From positions 186,001 to 250,000 of the forward strand of contig CATKHK010000032.1 of the NCBI GenBank assembly GCA_949751835.1: DNA of 64,000 bases, written 5' to 3'. The DNA is from Blepharisma japonicum. Its lineage: Eukaryota; Ciliophora; Heterotrichea; Heterotrichida; Blepharismidae. This document shows positions 33,171 through 43,375 of the stretch, piece by piece; positions within the stretch are counted from its first letter, which is position 1; each line of letters opens with the position of its first letter. The notes beneath the pieces are model-generated. The model was not told where the DNA came from and made no database searches. It worked only from the letters and a program-made list of their open reading frames with translations. The translations under genes were made by a program, and so were the position numbers.

Positions 33171-34724
33171 TTATGCACTTTCTTCGCTACTTTCTTCAGC
33201 TAAACTTTCATCTTGACTATCCTCAGTTGATTGGGAGTCCTCTTCGCTACTCGTCTCACTTGCACTTGTGTCAGAAGTTTCCATTTCATTTTCTTCCGTT
33301 TCAGAAGTGCTATCTACTTCTTCTTCTTCTTCTTCACTTTCTGTGCTTTCACTGCTCTCTGTGCTTTCTGTTTCCTCTTCTTCTTCCTCTTCTTCACTGC
33401 TATCTTTCGCTGAGACTGAACTTGCTCCTGTTTCTTCTTCACTATCTGCTGTGTCTTCTTCTGTAGAAGTTTCTGCTGTATCTTCTTCCGCATCCTCATC
33501 TTTCGAATAATCAACTTCATCAGCAAGATCAAGTGCTTCATCAATGGTGTTTCCAAGATTATCAACACTTTGTGAAAGCTCATTGATTTCTTCAGTTAAA
33601 TGCTCATCTGCGTCTTCCAAAGACTGCAAAATATCATCTTCATACTTATCGATTTCATCATTGACTGTATCAGTCCTATTCTGAATGATTTCACTTGTCT
33701 CGTCTGTTACTGTTTCAGTTGCTGCATCCCATAATGCTTCCTGATAGTCTTTTTCATCTTCCACTTCAGCTTCATACAGCATATCAACATCTTGTGCTAA
33801 TCCATCCAAATTATTTTCTACATAAATATCTTCCGGCTCTGTGTCAAGCCCTGCCTGAGCATTATCCAATATTTCTTCTTTTTCATCTTCAAGTGCTTCT
33901 ATTTTCGTCTCCTTAACTGCTTTATCCTTTTTCAGGTCATTTATTTTACTTTCTAAATCCTGGATTTTTTCTGATTCATCATCTTCACTGCTATAATAAC
34001 TCGTTGAATCCCCTGATGAGCTTGACTGTACAGGACATTCACTTTGTGACTCTGAATCCGCATGATAATAAAATGAAGGATGGCAGCTTCCTGTATCTTC
34101 CCCAGTCCCTACCAGACAATAATATCCATTTTGGCACCACCCACAATTTGAATCCAACAAACAACTAGCGCAGCTTGTATACCCATCACATGCATCATTT
34201 ATACATTCCCCGTACTCAAAACTTTCACATTCCTCTTTATCAGGCCCTGAAGAGTCTCCATCCACACAAAGCTGCTCAGAACTGCACCATACGCAGCTTG
34301 TAAAAGCAGTGCACGCTGAGCATGACGTGTATTCGTCACAGTCTTTTTTATATTTTTCAAGTTCTTCTTCTAGCTCATCTATATCGTGATTGATTCAAAA
34401 CAGTTCATTTTCAAGATCTGAAATTTCACCATCAATTAAAGATGCAGAGAGCTGCGCATTCATGGTGATAGTAGAATCGAGTTGGTTATTTGTTGATTTT
34501 ATTGCAGAATCTAGCTGCACTGAAAGATCTGATAAGTTTTCATTGACTTTTTCAACACCGTCTGCAAGTTTTCCTAAGCTTGTTTTTGGTTCATATCTAG
34601 AGGATGTTTCTGAGGTCTCTGCTTGTAAAAAAGATAAAAATTCTTGTGGGTTATGAGTAGAGGCTGAAGAAACAAAATATGATGCAAGATATAGAATGAG
34701 GAGGCATGCTTTTATTGTTTTCAT
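33171..34724 (-). CDS. Secreted acidic protein with PSI (plexin-type) repeats
   Basis: 517 residues; one TGA is Trp (NELFWINHD). A signal peptide (MKTIKACLLILYLASYFVSS) is followed by a helical region, then two PSI-like Cys-rich modules (CSACTAFTSCVWCSSEQLC and CASCLLDSNCGWCQNGYYC), a coiled coil, and a very acidic Glu/Ser/Thr tail of about 120 residues. I see no membrane segment after the signal peptide, so it is probably secreted or stored in a vesicle. The acidic tail could bind calcium. Function unknown; cortical granule, cyst-wall or food-vacuole proteins of ciliates would be candidates. Confidence 0.8.
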
Positions 34725-34865
34725 AGCCGTTTTATAAATTGGAGGTATAAGAAAGAAACATCTTTTAAATCAGGCTACTTTACAGGATAAATATTTAGAG
34801 CTGCTTATGGATATATTTTTTATGAAATCATCACTTTGAATATTTTTATATAAATTAAATACTAA

Positions 34866-35927
34866 ATGGAACAAACTGCTGTTTTTCGAATTCTGGCAAA
34901 TGCAAACCTTGTCAAACAGTATCTAAAATTGTTTCAGCAGAATGGAGTTGATGACGAAACCATAACTGAGTTGAATGAAAATCATCTTGAAGAAATGGGA
35001 ATTTTCAATAAAGCGCATAGAGATCTTATCCTGCAATGCAGAGATAACCTCTCAAATGAAGAATTCCCTGTAAATAGTCAGCCAGAAGAAGAGAAAAAAG
35101 AAGCTCATGGTCCTCAAAACCCTATCACAATTACGATGCTACTTAAATCAAGCAATGCGAGTACCAGATCAAAAGCTCAAACTAATGATAATTTTCTTAG
35201 AAAACTCATAATGGCTGAGCTGTCTGATAAAAATATTGACAGCATGCAATGCCTAGAGAATTGTCCACGATTGCAAGTTTTATATTTGAACAGCAACAAA
35301 ATAAATACAATTGAAAATATTGAGATGCTTTCAAGCTTAAGAATTTTATCTTTAGAAAATAATTTAATTGCACGATTATCAGGTCTCTCAAATCTCAGTC
35401 ATTTAGAGAAGCTTCATTTGGATAGAAACTGCATTCAAAAAATTGAAGGCTTAGAAAATTTAAATGAATTAACAGAACTTCATTGTAATCGACAGAATAT
35501 TAGAGTTCCTTTAGAATTTGACGAAAATTCAATTGTTGGGATTTCTCCGAATTTGAGAATTTTGTCATTATGTGGAAATAAAATAGAAGATATTTCTTTA
35601 TTGTGATACCTTGATAAAGCTGAAGAAATAGACCTTTCTGAGAACCAAATTCAGATGGGAGAAGATTTTATTAAAGCTTTAAGCTGCATGAATTATTTAA
35701 AAATTTTGAATTTGTCTGGGAATCCGATTATTAGAAGGCCAAAGTATAGAGATGAAGTAATTTTGTCTAATTACTCAATACAAGAACTGGATGGGAAAGC
35801 AATCCTTGGCAATGAAAGAGAGTATTTGTTAAGACTTCATGGAAAAGGAAGAGCTCCAGTAAAGAAAGAAATTAAAAAAGGCATCGATTTAGCTGTGGTT
35901 GGGAATCGATTCAGTAAAAATAAATAA
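34866..35927 (+). CDS. SAM-domain leucine-rich repeat protein
   Basis: 353 residues with one TGA as Trp at 35604 (ISLLWYLDKAEE). Residues 1-66 form a SAM domain (FQQNGVDDETITELNENHLE followed by GIFNKAHRDLIL), a protein-interaction module. A linker leads to six to eight SDS22-like leucine-rich repeats (LQVLYLNSNKINTIENI, LEKLHLDRNCIQKIEGL), closed by a C-terminal cap (YRDEVILSNYSIQELDGKAI) as in ciliary LRR proteins. The cap and repeats resemble the LRRC9/LRRC-type ciliary family. Exact orthologue not assigned. Confidence 0.85.
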
Positions 35928-36236
35928 AAATAGTAATATTTATTGTTTTCGGATACAGAATATCCATTTTTCCCCTTTATTAGAAATTCATATTCTTTGA
36001 AGTAATTTTAAGGAATTTAAAATGCTTTGGAAAGATATCAGCATTTTCTAAGATATTTGCAAAATATGAATAAATAAGTCTCTAATACTTGAGAAAAATA
36101 AAAGATATGGAGCCATTTTAATAATAAAAGTTTCATTTATTAAGAAAATACATTTATGCCAAAGACATTTTACTATTTTCATCCATTTTGAGGATAAAAT
36201 AATAGTATCGCTGGAATTAATAACAATAATAATTTT
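35928..36236. other. AT-rich intergenic spacer
   Basis: About 310 bases downstream of the SAM-LRR gene, AT-rich, with stops in all frames and no gene seen. Confidence 0.6.
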
Positions 36237-37260
36237 TTACTTTCAAATTTTTATTTTAAAAAATTCTTTTTTAATCATTTTCCTCAATTTTACATTTCAC
36301 TTTATATTAAATTCACTTAGTATTATATCTTTTGTTTCTTGATGGGTCATTGGCTTTTCCAATTCAAGGAAACCAGTTTTCATTATTTGAAACAGTTTAT
36401 CAGAAGATCAAGAGATTTGAATATTGAGGTTAAAAATTTATGGTCTTTATCATTATTATTTAAATATTGACTTATAGGTAATCAGTTATAGTCCTCAGCA
36501 GCATTCTTAAGCAACTCATTATTGAAAAAGAATTGTAAATTTTCTGATCCCCTACAGTATACCCGCCATATCAGTCTTTTATTAATTTTTTTGCTCTTTT
36601 AAATGAAGGTCTAATATTCTAATAATTGCTTATTAAGCAGTCATTCCACTTCTGCTTCAGTGAATCCAAAAAATTCGGAATAGGGTTGCGTAAAAATATC
36701 ATAGGGAACAAAATTATTCGGCTTGAATATATTATTCAATGAATCCATATAATTTCCTGATATAATTAACTTATTAATTCGATCATCGGGGTTATTAATG
36801 AGCCCTTCCATTACTCTTCGTAAGTGTATAATTATTTTTTGCTGAAAAGCTTTGTTAGGCATTCTATTAAGGTTATAATTATATCCATCAATAATTAGGA
36901 TAACAGCTTGGCCATGAATTAGATAAAGCATATAAGCCAAATTTGACAGCGCTATCTCTATATCTATTGAGAGCTGGAGTCGGACTTCTATAAGTTCTAA
37001 ATAATTGAATTTCTTTTGGCAAAACTATATTAAACAATCAATAGCATTTTCCAAAACCTCCACATTTTGATTTTTATAATTAATTTTTTCCATTATATTC
37101 TGCTCTATTTTGTTAAGTACTGACAATAGGAAGAAATGTGCTTATTGTACACATGTAAAATTTCACTTTGAATGCAATCTAAAATTATTTCATAAGGTGA
37201 AAGTAAAAAAGGTATATGAGGGAAAGTAAATAAATGAGATAACTAAAACAAAACAAGCAA
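36237..37260 (-). pseudogene. Broken AAA-ATPase-like domain (half of AAA/PD-(D/E)XK gene)
   Basis: Minus-strand remnants match the AAA-ATPase-like family that normally carries a C-terminal PD-(D/E)XK nuclease. In order I see SPYEIILDCIQSEILHVYNK, the helix LIEVRLQLSIDIEIALSNLA, the Walker-B-type strand VILIIDGYN (usual form LIDEYD), LIISGNYMDSLNNIF, FTQPYSEFFGFTEAEVEWLL, DWYGGYTVGDQKIYNSFSI and LFQIMKTGFLELEKPM. These lie in more than one frame and are interrupted by TAA/TAG, so the gene is broken. Walker A is missing. The conserved W of WYGGY is TGA (36571-36573), so the gene once used the host code. Confidence 0.7.
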
Positions 37261-37987
37261 ATAAATTTAGTAAATATGATTGGTTAGAGAAATACGTTGA
37301 AGTTTTGTAGTATAAAGACGAAGTGCGAAAACTATACAAGAAGAAATACTTGATAGAATGGATGATGTCCTATCTATAAATGAAGCGTATTTTAAAGTTT
37401 ATGTACGAGGAGCAGCTTTAATAGCACTAGTAAGAGCGCATGATCCTAAATATATTATTGGTTCTGAAGTATCTAGAGAATCCAATAGATTTTATATTCC
37501 AAATCATGGAAAAGGAATTATCACAATTATTCAAGAATATAAAAAATTAGCATAGCCTGAGATTGAAGAGATATATGAGAAAGCTGATGATGCACTTTGG
37601 CAAATATGTGCTGAAAAATATATTGAAGATGTTCTAAAGCCAGAATATGACTATCTCCAAAGAATAATTATTCGTGGAATCGTGTTTATAAAAATTCTGA
37701 TCGAAAATGAACAATTTATATTAGAGAGTACCAATTTAGCATTTCTGTTACCTCAAATAAATAATTATTTTAGCACAGCAAGTGGAGAAATATTTTCTCA
37801 GAGTTTAATATTATGGAGCGAAAAAGATGTTGCATCAACAAATAATGTAAGAATAGAGTTTGGTGACGAAAGCATAGGAGGATTAATTAAAAATTAAAGA
37901 AAAAAATCCCATACTAAATTATTAGAAGAAGAGCTATCAAGAAAATTAAAAAGAAAAGTAAGTGAAGACGAAGAAGGAGTAAAGAAG
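37243..37987 (+). pseudogene. Broken PD-(D/E)XK nuclease domain (other half)
   Basis: A plus-strand frame with the C-terminal nuclease part of the same family: INEAYFKVYVRGAALIALV, GSEVSRESNRFYIPNHGKG, the strand IITIIQEYKKL (usual form IIIEfK), ADDALWQICAEKYIEDVL and IIIRGIVFIKI, then a Lys/Glu-rich tail ending FKDS. The frame is kept over more than 700 bases but contains a few TAG/TAA codons; one of these could be the end of a 15-nt intron (37296-37310). It points away from the AAA half, so the two parts of the ancestral gene are inverted relative to each other. Not a working gene as it stands. Confidence 0.7.
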
Positions 37988-38016
37988 TTTAAAGATTCTT
38001 AAAAAACGAATTAATA

Positions 38017-39636
38017 ATGAAAAATAATTATTTAAGTAAAATGGAAACTCGATCTCAAAGAAATACACTTCACGCATGGCCTCCTCCAAGCAGATCAACC
38101 CTTCTTTCGCCAACCAGAGTGATCCCAGACATGCCAATGGGATCAGTACGAAATTTAATTGAAGTTTACGAAAAACGGATCCGTGACAGTTCTCCTCAAG
38201 AATCTATAATTCCAAGACGGCATACAGTTGACGCTCCTATAAGAAGATTTCAGCAGTCCTCAATTGACGAGAATTATAGTCCTGAAGGAAAATTTGAGCC
38301 TATAGAAGAAGAATTTAAAAATAATGAAGAAGTAGAGAAGAAATTAATTGATAGTGAATATGCAGTAGAAGAACAAGGGAAGATAAAAGAGACTTTTGAA
38401 GAAGTTAAAATGATAGCTACTATTCAGGTAGAAAAACTCCCTGAAAAAGAACTTGTAAACGATAATGATGAACAATTATATGACAGCGGAAGTGATAGCA
38501 GCCCGAAAAAAGCTGAAAAAGAAATAATTGAAGAAATAAATATTGTAATCCAGCCTAAGAAAAGAGAAGAAAAACCTAAACAGGAACTGATGCTAGAAAC
38601 AATTCATAATATTGAATTTTCTCCTTCTGTGCAATCCCAAATTAAATTTACTCCTAAACAGATCTCACCAAGCAGCTTTTTTACTCCTAAAAGCTATTCT
38701 AAGTTTTCATTTAGCAGCCCAAAATCAGACTTAAAAGGGGAAGGCTCTGAAATTTCTGTTTCAGCAAGACTTAAAAGTATCTCAACTGCAATGCAGCTCT
38801 CCACAGTTCCAGATGAAATTGCAGATGTAGACGTTTTATGTGTAAACTGCTATGAATGCATCCCAACTGATCAAGTAGATTCTCATTCTCTTACCTGTCT
38901 AAAGCCTTCAATAGAAGAAAATGATCATTCCCACATTAATATTCGTGTTAAAAAAATTCTTGGATCAATTTCTCAGAGGTTAATAGAAGCTACTGGAGAT
39001 AGGCTGCTAACTCTTTTACAATTGCAAGAGCTTGCTCATGCAATTCTTGAATGCTCAATTGATTCCTGTGCAATTTTAGACAGGCTGGATTCAATTGTAG
39101 CTTCGTCAGCAACAATGAGTGATGGAATCCCATGCCTTATTTTTGCTAAAAGATTAACTACATTAATTGAAGCAAAAGGACCATTTTCGCCTCCTAAAGA
39201 TGATCTTACTGGAGATCAGCTTTTAAAAGCTTATGAAGAAGAAGCTGAACAGCAACGAAAAGAACTAGAAAGGTGAAAATTAAGATCAGAGCTCCTATTG
39301 CAGCTTGCTGGAAACTCCGGAGGCAAAGAAATTGACACCGTTACCAGTGACTTAGGGTCTGATCTCGAACGAAATAGTCAAATTTCTTTTGTTACTGGTG
39401 TTTCTGAATATAACTCAGACATCGCGAATATAGAAGACGCTGAACAAGTGATCCAGGAAATCTCAGAAGAAGAGCTTGAAAAATACTTCTATTCAGTCTG
39501 CATTAAGAAAAAACTTGAACTACCTAGAAACCACCCAGCTCATGGTAAGCCAATTTCCAATTTATATACTCAATGTAAAACCCAACAAATCCCTATATCT
39601 CAATGGGAAGAATTCGTTAATAATGCTTATGCCTAA
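38017..39636 (+). CDS. Hypothetical protein with C2HC zinc finger, 539 aa
   Basis: Continuous from ATG at 38017 (or the second Met at 38041, METRSQRNTLHAWPPP) to TAA; one TGA is Trp (LERWKLRSELL). The first 280 residues are hydrophilic and probably disordered, with Ser/Pro motifs (STLLSPTRVIPDMP) and FTPK/FSSPK repeats that could be kinase sites. Near residue 283 lies a small zinc motif CVNCYECIPTDQVDSHSLTC. The C-terminal third is helical and acidic (EDAEQVIQEISEEELEKYFY). No orthologue recognised. Confidence 0.8.
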
Positions 39637-39651
39637 TTATAATATAAAAAT

Positions 39652-40315
39652 ATGTTTTGTCCTTTTTATTTCAAAATTTCTCTATTCGATAAGGTGGCTA
39701 GGTTTATCTTGAATATAGATGAACCTCAAGGCACTGAGCTGCGAGAAACCAAAGGACCTCCAAGATTTACAGTAAAAATCGACGAAAACTTATCAAGCTC
39801 TAATGTAAAAATTGATGAGTAAAATTTTATATAGACAACGCATTGGACAACATAGGATGACCTTTTTAATTTCAGGGAATGGGAAAGCTTTAGCTAATTC
39901 TCAGCTAATTCAGGACAAGGCATATTTTGAAGTAAAAGTGACGAAGCCTGGAAATATTGGAATTGGTGTCTCGAAAAACACAAAAAACCATCTAAATGAA
40001 GGGGTAGGCCAAGACCAAGAATCGTGGGGAGTACTGTTTACAGGCAGAGATGGGCCAAGTATATATAAAGTTGCCCAAGGCACTGTGATTGGATGCTTGT
40101 TTGATCAAAGTGATGTGCCAGCGATGATAAGCTTCACTAAAGATGATAGACCAATTGATGGGGCAAAAGTGTCAGGAATGAAAGGATCGGTTGTGCCTGC
40201 GATAAGTGTTAGCGGAGGTGCTGAAATTGAAGTAATTTTTGATTCTCAACTATTAGAATACAACCCCCCTTCTGGGTTTAGTCCCATCATTTTCTCACAG
40301 AATTTTATGTTTTAG
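39652..40315 (+). CDS. SPRY-domain protein
   Basis: 215 residues after removal of a 16-nt intron at 39819-39834 (GTAAAATTTTATATAG), which joins NVKIDE to QRIGQHRMTFLISG. The rest is a SPRY domain: AYFEVKVTKPGNIGIGVS, SWGVLFTGRDG, VIGCLFDQSDVPAMISFTKD, VVPAISVSGGAEIEVIFD. SPRY domains bind peptides in diverse complexes. There is no RING or B-box partner domain, so a specific role cannot be given. The gene ends in TAG. It starts only 15 bases after the preceding stop codon. Confidence 0.85.
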
Positions 40316-40723
40316 AGAAGATTAAAATTACATTTAATAAGATGTGGAGTTTAATTTGGAGATAATAAAATTAAGTTTATTATTCCTTTATTAATAGAAC
40401 AAGTTATATCGTAAGCTCTTCTATTATGTTACTATGGAAAGAATTTTATAATAAAAAATACGGAGTATATTATTTAAAATAAAATGTTTAAGAAAGCATG
40501 CTTCAATTATTTTTATAATTTTATCTTTATTTTTACATTTAAATGTGATATGAGCTTAGTTTGAATAAAAGAATTTGAAATTTCTCCCTGTGAATGGTAT
40601 TTAATTGAAAGAGAATAAAAATGAATGCTATCTTTTCTAACTACTTTTAATAGCATTCTATAAATTATTTTAAAGAATACCTTTATTTTGAATCATTTTT
40701 ATATGAAGCTTTATCAATTATAA
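40316..40723. other. AT-rich intergenic spacer
   Basis: About 400 bases of AT-rich DNA with stops in all frames; no gene or RNA seen. Confidence 0.6.
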
Positions 40724-41152
40724 ATGTCAATCTTTATAAAAATACTAATTAAAATTATCATCCAGTATATGGAATTACTAACTTTTAATTTATTGTATTT
40801 TGTGTTAAAATATCTTATCTTTTGTGGTCTTTCCTATAAGAGAAGGTTTTCAATTATAAAAGCTAGATATAAAGACCTTTTATCACTATCTATACTCAGC
40901 AATTTCCTATTTCTCTTATTTCTTATCTTTTTTGCATTCCCTTTAATTCTAATTCCCTTATCTTCCTCTCCTAAAAGTTCTAATTTTCCTATCTTTTTCA
41001 ATCTCCTTTCCAATTACTTCTATTTTATAGTCAGCAACTCCAGCATTTCATATTTTGTTAACAAAATGGATTCAACTTACAACAACAAAAGTAAAGCAAA
41101 ATTTATTAGAAAAATCTTTAAGATTAGCAATAAAGATATAAACCATGATTAA
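40724..41152 (+). CDS. Possible small hydrophobic protein
   Basis: A 142-codon frame from MSIFIKILIKIIIQYMELL to TAA without TAG/TAA, ending 29 bases before the cytochrome c start. It predicts two or three membrane-like stretches (for example LSILSNFLFLLFLIFFAFPL) and a basic tail. However, the DNA is AT- and pyrimidine-rich, which produces hydrophobic translations by chance, no Trp codon is present and no family is recognised. Treat as uncertain. Confidence 0.35.
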   Translation: MSIFIKILIKIIIQYMELLTFNLLYFVLKYLIFCGLSYKRRFSIIKARYKDLLSLSILSNFLFLLFLIFFAFPLILIPLSSSPKSSNFPIFFNLLSNYFYFIVSNSSISYFVNKMDSTYNNKSKAKFIRKIFKISNKDINHD

Positions 41153-41181
41153 ACATGCATTTATAGCCTCATATAAAAGAA

Positions 41182-41529
41182 ATGTCTGAAGGTCCTGAAG
41201 GGAATGGAGCCAATGGAAAGAAAATTTTTATTAGGAATTGTCAAAACTGTCACAGTGTTGCAGCAGGAGGAAAACATGCAATAGGCCCTAACCTCCAAAG
41301 TGTGTGGGGAAGAAAGATTGCTACTATAAAGGGATTCAAGTTCTCAGCTGCCTTAGGAGGCCATAAAGGTGAAAACTGGGGTGCTGAAAATCTTAATCAA
41401 TGGCTTGAAAATCCAGGAGGCTTTGCTGCTGGAAACTCTATGGCCTTTGCTGGAGTTAAAAGCGAAGCTGAAAGAAAAGATCTTATTAGGTTCTTATATG
41501 AATCAAACCCAAAGAATAAGGCTAAATAA
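41182..41529 (+). CDS. CYC1-type cytochrome c: Cytochrome c
   Basis: 115 residues, a class I mitochondrial cytochrome c. The heme-attachment motif CQNCH follows GKKIFIRNCQNC, the GPNLQSVWGRK segment is conserved, and the axial Met lies in GNSMAFAGVKS. It shuttles electrons between complex III and IV in the intermembrane space. As usual for this protein there is no cleavable presequence. The C-terminal helix DLIRFLYESNP matches the family's LIAYL helix. No introns. Confidence 0.95.
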   Translation: MSEGPEGNGANGKKIFIRNCQNCHSVAAGGKHAIGPNLQSVWGRKIATIKGFKFSAALGGHKGENWGAENLNQWLENPGGFAAGNSMAFAGVKSEAERKDLIRFLYESNPKNKAK

Positions 41530-41947
41530 ACAGTTACTTAGCTTCTAATTTATTTTTGACATGTGAAATGATATGCAATTTTCGAATAAATATTTCTTTG
41601 TTTTCAGTAGAAGTCCAGCTAATAAAATATAGTAAATCGAAGGTAATATCGCTATTTATTTTTAAGAGAAATATTAATATTGAGCAATCATTATTTCCTA
41701 TAGGGAGCTTGATAATAAATGGCATTATATCAATAAAGAGTTTTTAATAATTAATCCAAAATTTGTGAAGATATTCAAGATACAGCTATTATTAATTTTA
41801 TTTTTTTTAATTTTAACAAGAATCAAAAAACTACTATTTAATTACTGATTTATTGTTTTATATATGAATATTATAAACTGATTTAAAATCTCGTATTTTT
41901 AGTTTCGTATCGAAGACTGGCATAATCTGACATAAATACTTATCAAA
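41530..41947. other. AT-rich intergenic spacer
   Basis: About 420 bases; short overlapping frames exist on both strands but are AT-rich and unconvincing. Nothing supported. Confidence 0.6.
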
Positions 41948-43336
41948 ATGGAAGCAAGTAATGCTAATCCAATATTAGAAGAAGAACAAAAAGAAAACCA
42001 ACCTATACGAACTAACCCTACTAAAACTGACACAGATGTCCGTGTAGCAGTTATAGGAAACGTTGATTCAGGCAAATCCACCTTAGTTGGTGTCCTTACC
42101 AGGTGTATCCAGGATGATGGCCGAGGTTCCGCTCGAAGCTATGTATTTAACTATTCCCACGAACAAGCTAACGGCCGCACCTCAAGCATCTCTCACGAAA
42201 TCATGGGTTTCACCCCAGAGGGCTCACAAGTAGCTCCAGAAAGGCTTACAGATTCAAAAAACCGCACATGGAGTTACATTGTCGACCATTCCTCACACAT
42301 TGTCACTTTTCTTGACCTCTGTGGTCACGAAAAATACTTAAAAACCACAATTTTCGGCTTAGTTGGGCTTATTCCTGACTACGCAATGATCGTAGTTGGC
42401 GCTAACATGGGTTTGACCCGCATGACAAAAGAGCACATAGGGCTTGCTTTAGCATTAAAAATTCCAATGTTTTTTGTGTTCACTAAAATTGATATTGCCC
42501 CAGAAAACGTCTACAAAGAGAATATAAACCTCCTCCACAAGGTATTAACTAACCCTGCAGCAGGTAGCCGACTTCCTATATATGTAAAAGAGGATACTGA
42601 CGTGTTTGATCTTTGCAATATGATGGAAGCCCGAGCATGCCCAATTTTCACTATTTCTAATGTGACAGGAGAAGGAGTTAATAAACTGAGACAATTTATA
42701 TATTCTTTACAGTCTAGGACACTTTTAAGTGGAGTATTCGGGAGCAGAGATGAGCCTTTTGAGTTTTTAATTGATGGAGTTTATATGGTAACTGGAGTCG
42801 GCTGTGTACTTTCAGGTATTGTGAAATCGGGATGTGCAGAACTAAACCAACAAATAATGCTTGGGCCTGATAAAACAGGAACTTATAAACATTTGGTTAT
42901 CAGAGGAATCCATATGAATAGAGTTCCTGTCGAAAATGCAGTTGCAGGGCAGTCAGTGTGTTTTAATGTTAGACCTGTAAATAAGAAAGAGCAGCTAAAA
43001 CGAAGCCATATAAAGAAAGGCATGGTGCTTATTGATAAAAGCCTCTGTATGCAGACTGCTTGGGAGTTTGATGCAGAAGTAGTGATCCTGCACCATGCGA
43101 CTACAATAAGACCTAATTATCAGCCTGTTATTCACTGTGGAGTTGTAAGACAAGCTGCTAAGGTTGTAAGCATGACAAAAGAGCTATTGAGAACTGGCGA
43201 TAAAGGACTGATCCACTTTAGGTTCATGTTTAACCCAGAACTTATCCACCCCAAAATGACTATTTTATTCAGAGAAGGTCGAACAAAAGGCTTAGGCATG
43301 ATTTCGCAAGTTTACCCAATAGAAAATAACTTATAA
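41948..43336 (+). CDS. GTPBP1: GTP-binding protein, GTPBP1/2-like translational GTPase
   Basis: 462 residues with an EF-Tu-like GTPase domain: G1 GNVDSGKST, G3 DLCGHEKY, G4 TKID and the G5-like region ISNVTGEGV. The block SYVFNYSHEQANGRTSSISHEIMGF is the hallmark of the GTPBP1/GTPBP2 group, which act on stalled ribosomes and mRNA turnover. Domains II and III follow (GVGCVLSGIVKSG, IRPNYQPVIHCGVVRQAAK). It lacks the long N-terminal extension of the animal proteins. The gene is GC-richer than its surroundings, so probably well expressed. Confidence 0.93.
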   Translation: MEASNANPILEEEQKENQPIRTNPTKTDTDVRVAVIGNVDSGKSTLVGVLTRCIQDDGRGSARSYVFNYSHEQANGRTSSISHEIMGFTPEGSQVAPERLTDSKNRTWSYIVDHSSHIVTFLDLCGHEKYLKTTIFGLVGLIPDYAMIVVGANMGLTRMTKEHIGLALALKIPMFFVFTKIDIAPENVYKENINLLHKVLTNPAAGSRLPIYVKEDTDVFDLCNMMEARACPIFTISNVTGEGVNKLRQFIYSLQSRTLLSGVFGSRDEPFEFLIDGVYMVTGVGCVLSGIVKSGCAELNQQIMLGPDKTGTYKHLVIRGIHMNRVPVENAVAGQSVCFNVRPVNKKEQLKRSHIKKGMVLIDKSLCMQTAWEFDAEVVILHHATTIRPNYQPVIHCGVVRQAAKVVSMTKELLRTGDKGLIHFRFMFNPELIHPKMTILFREGRTKGLGMISQVYPIENNL

Positions 43337-43375
43337 ATAATAGCAAAAATAGGTAAAATATCAATTCAGCTAAAA

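Noticed and set aside
33173-33466. Leu/Phe-rich plus-strand frames
   Set aside because: Antisense of the acidic Glu/Ser tail of the PSI protein; a composition artefact.
35928-38016. Germline-limited insert (internal eliminated sequence)
   Set aside because: No intact gene is interrupted by it and no TA-bounded repeat ends are clear; a broken, inverted gene is a simpler explanation.
41556-41747. Short overlapping frames on both strands after cytochrome c
   Set aside because: About 60 codons each, AT-rich, mutually antisense and without recognisable features.
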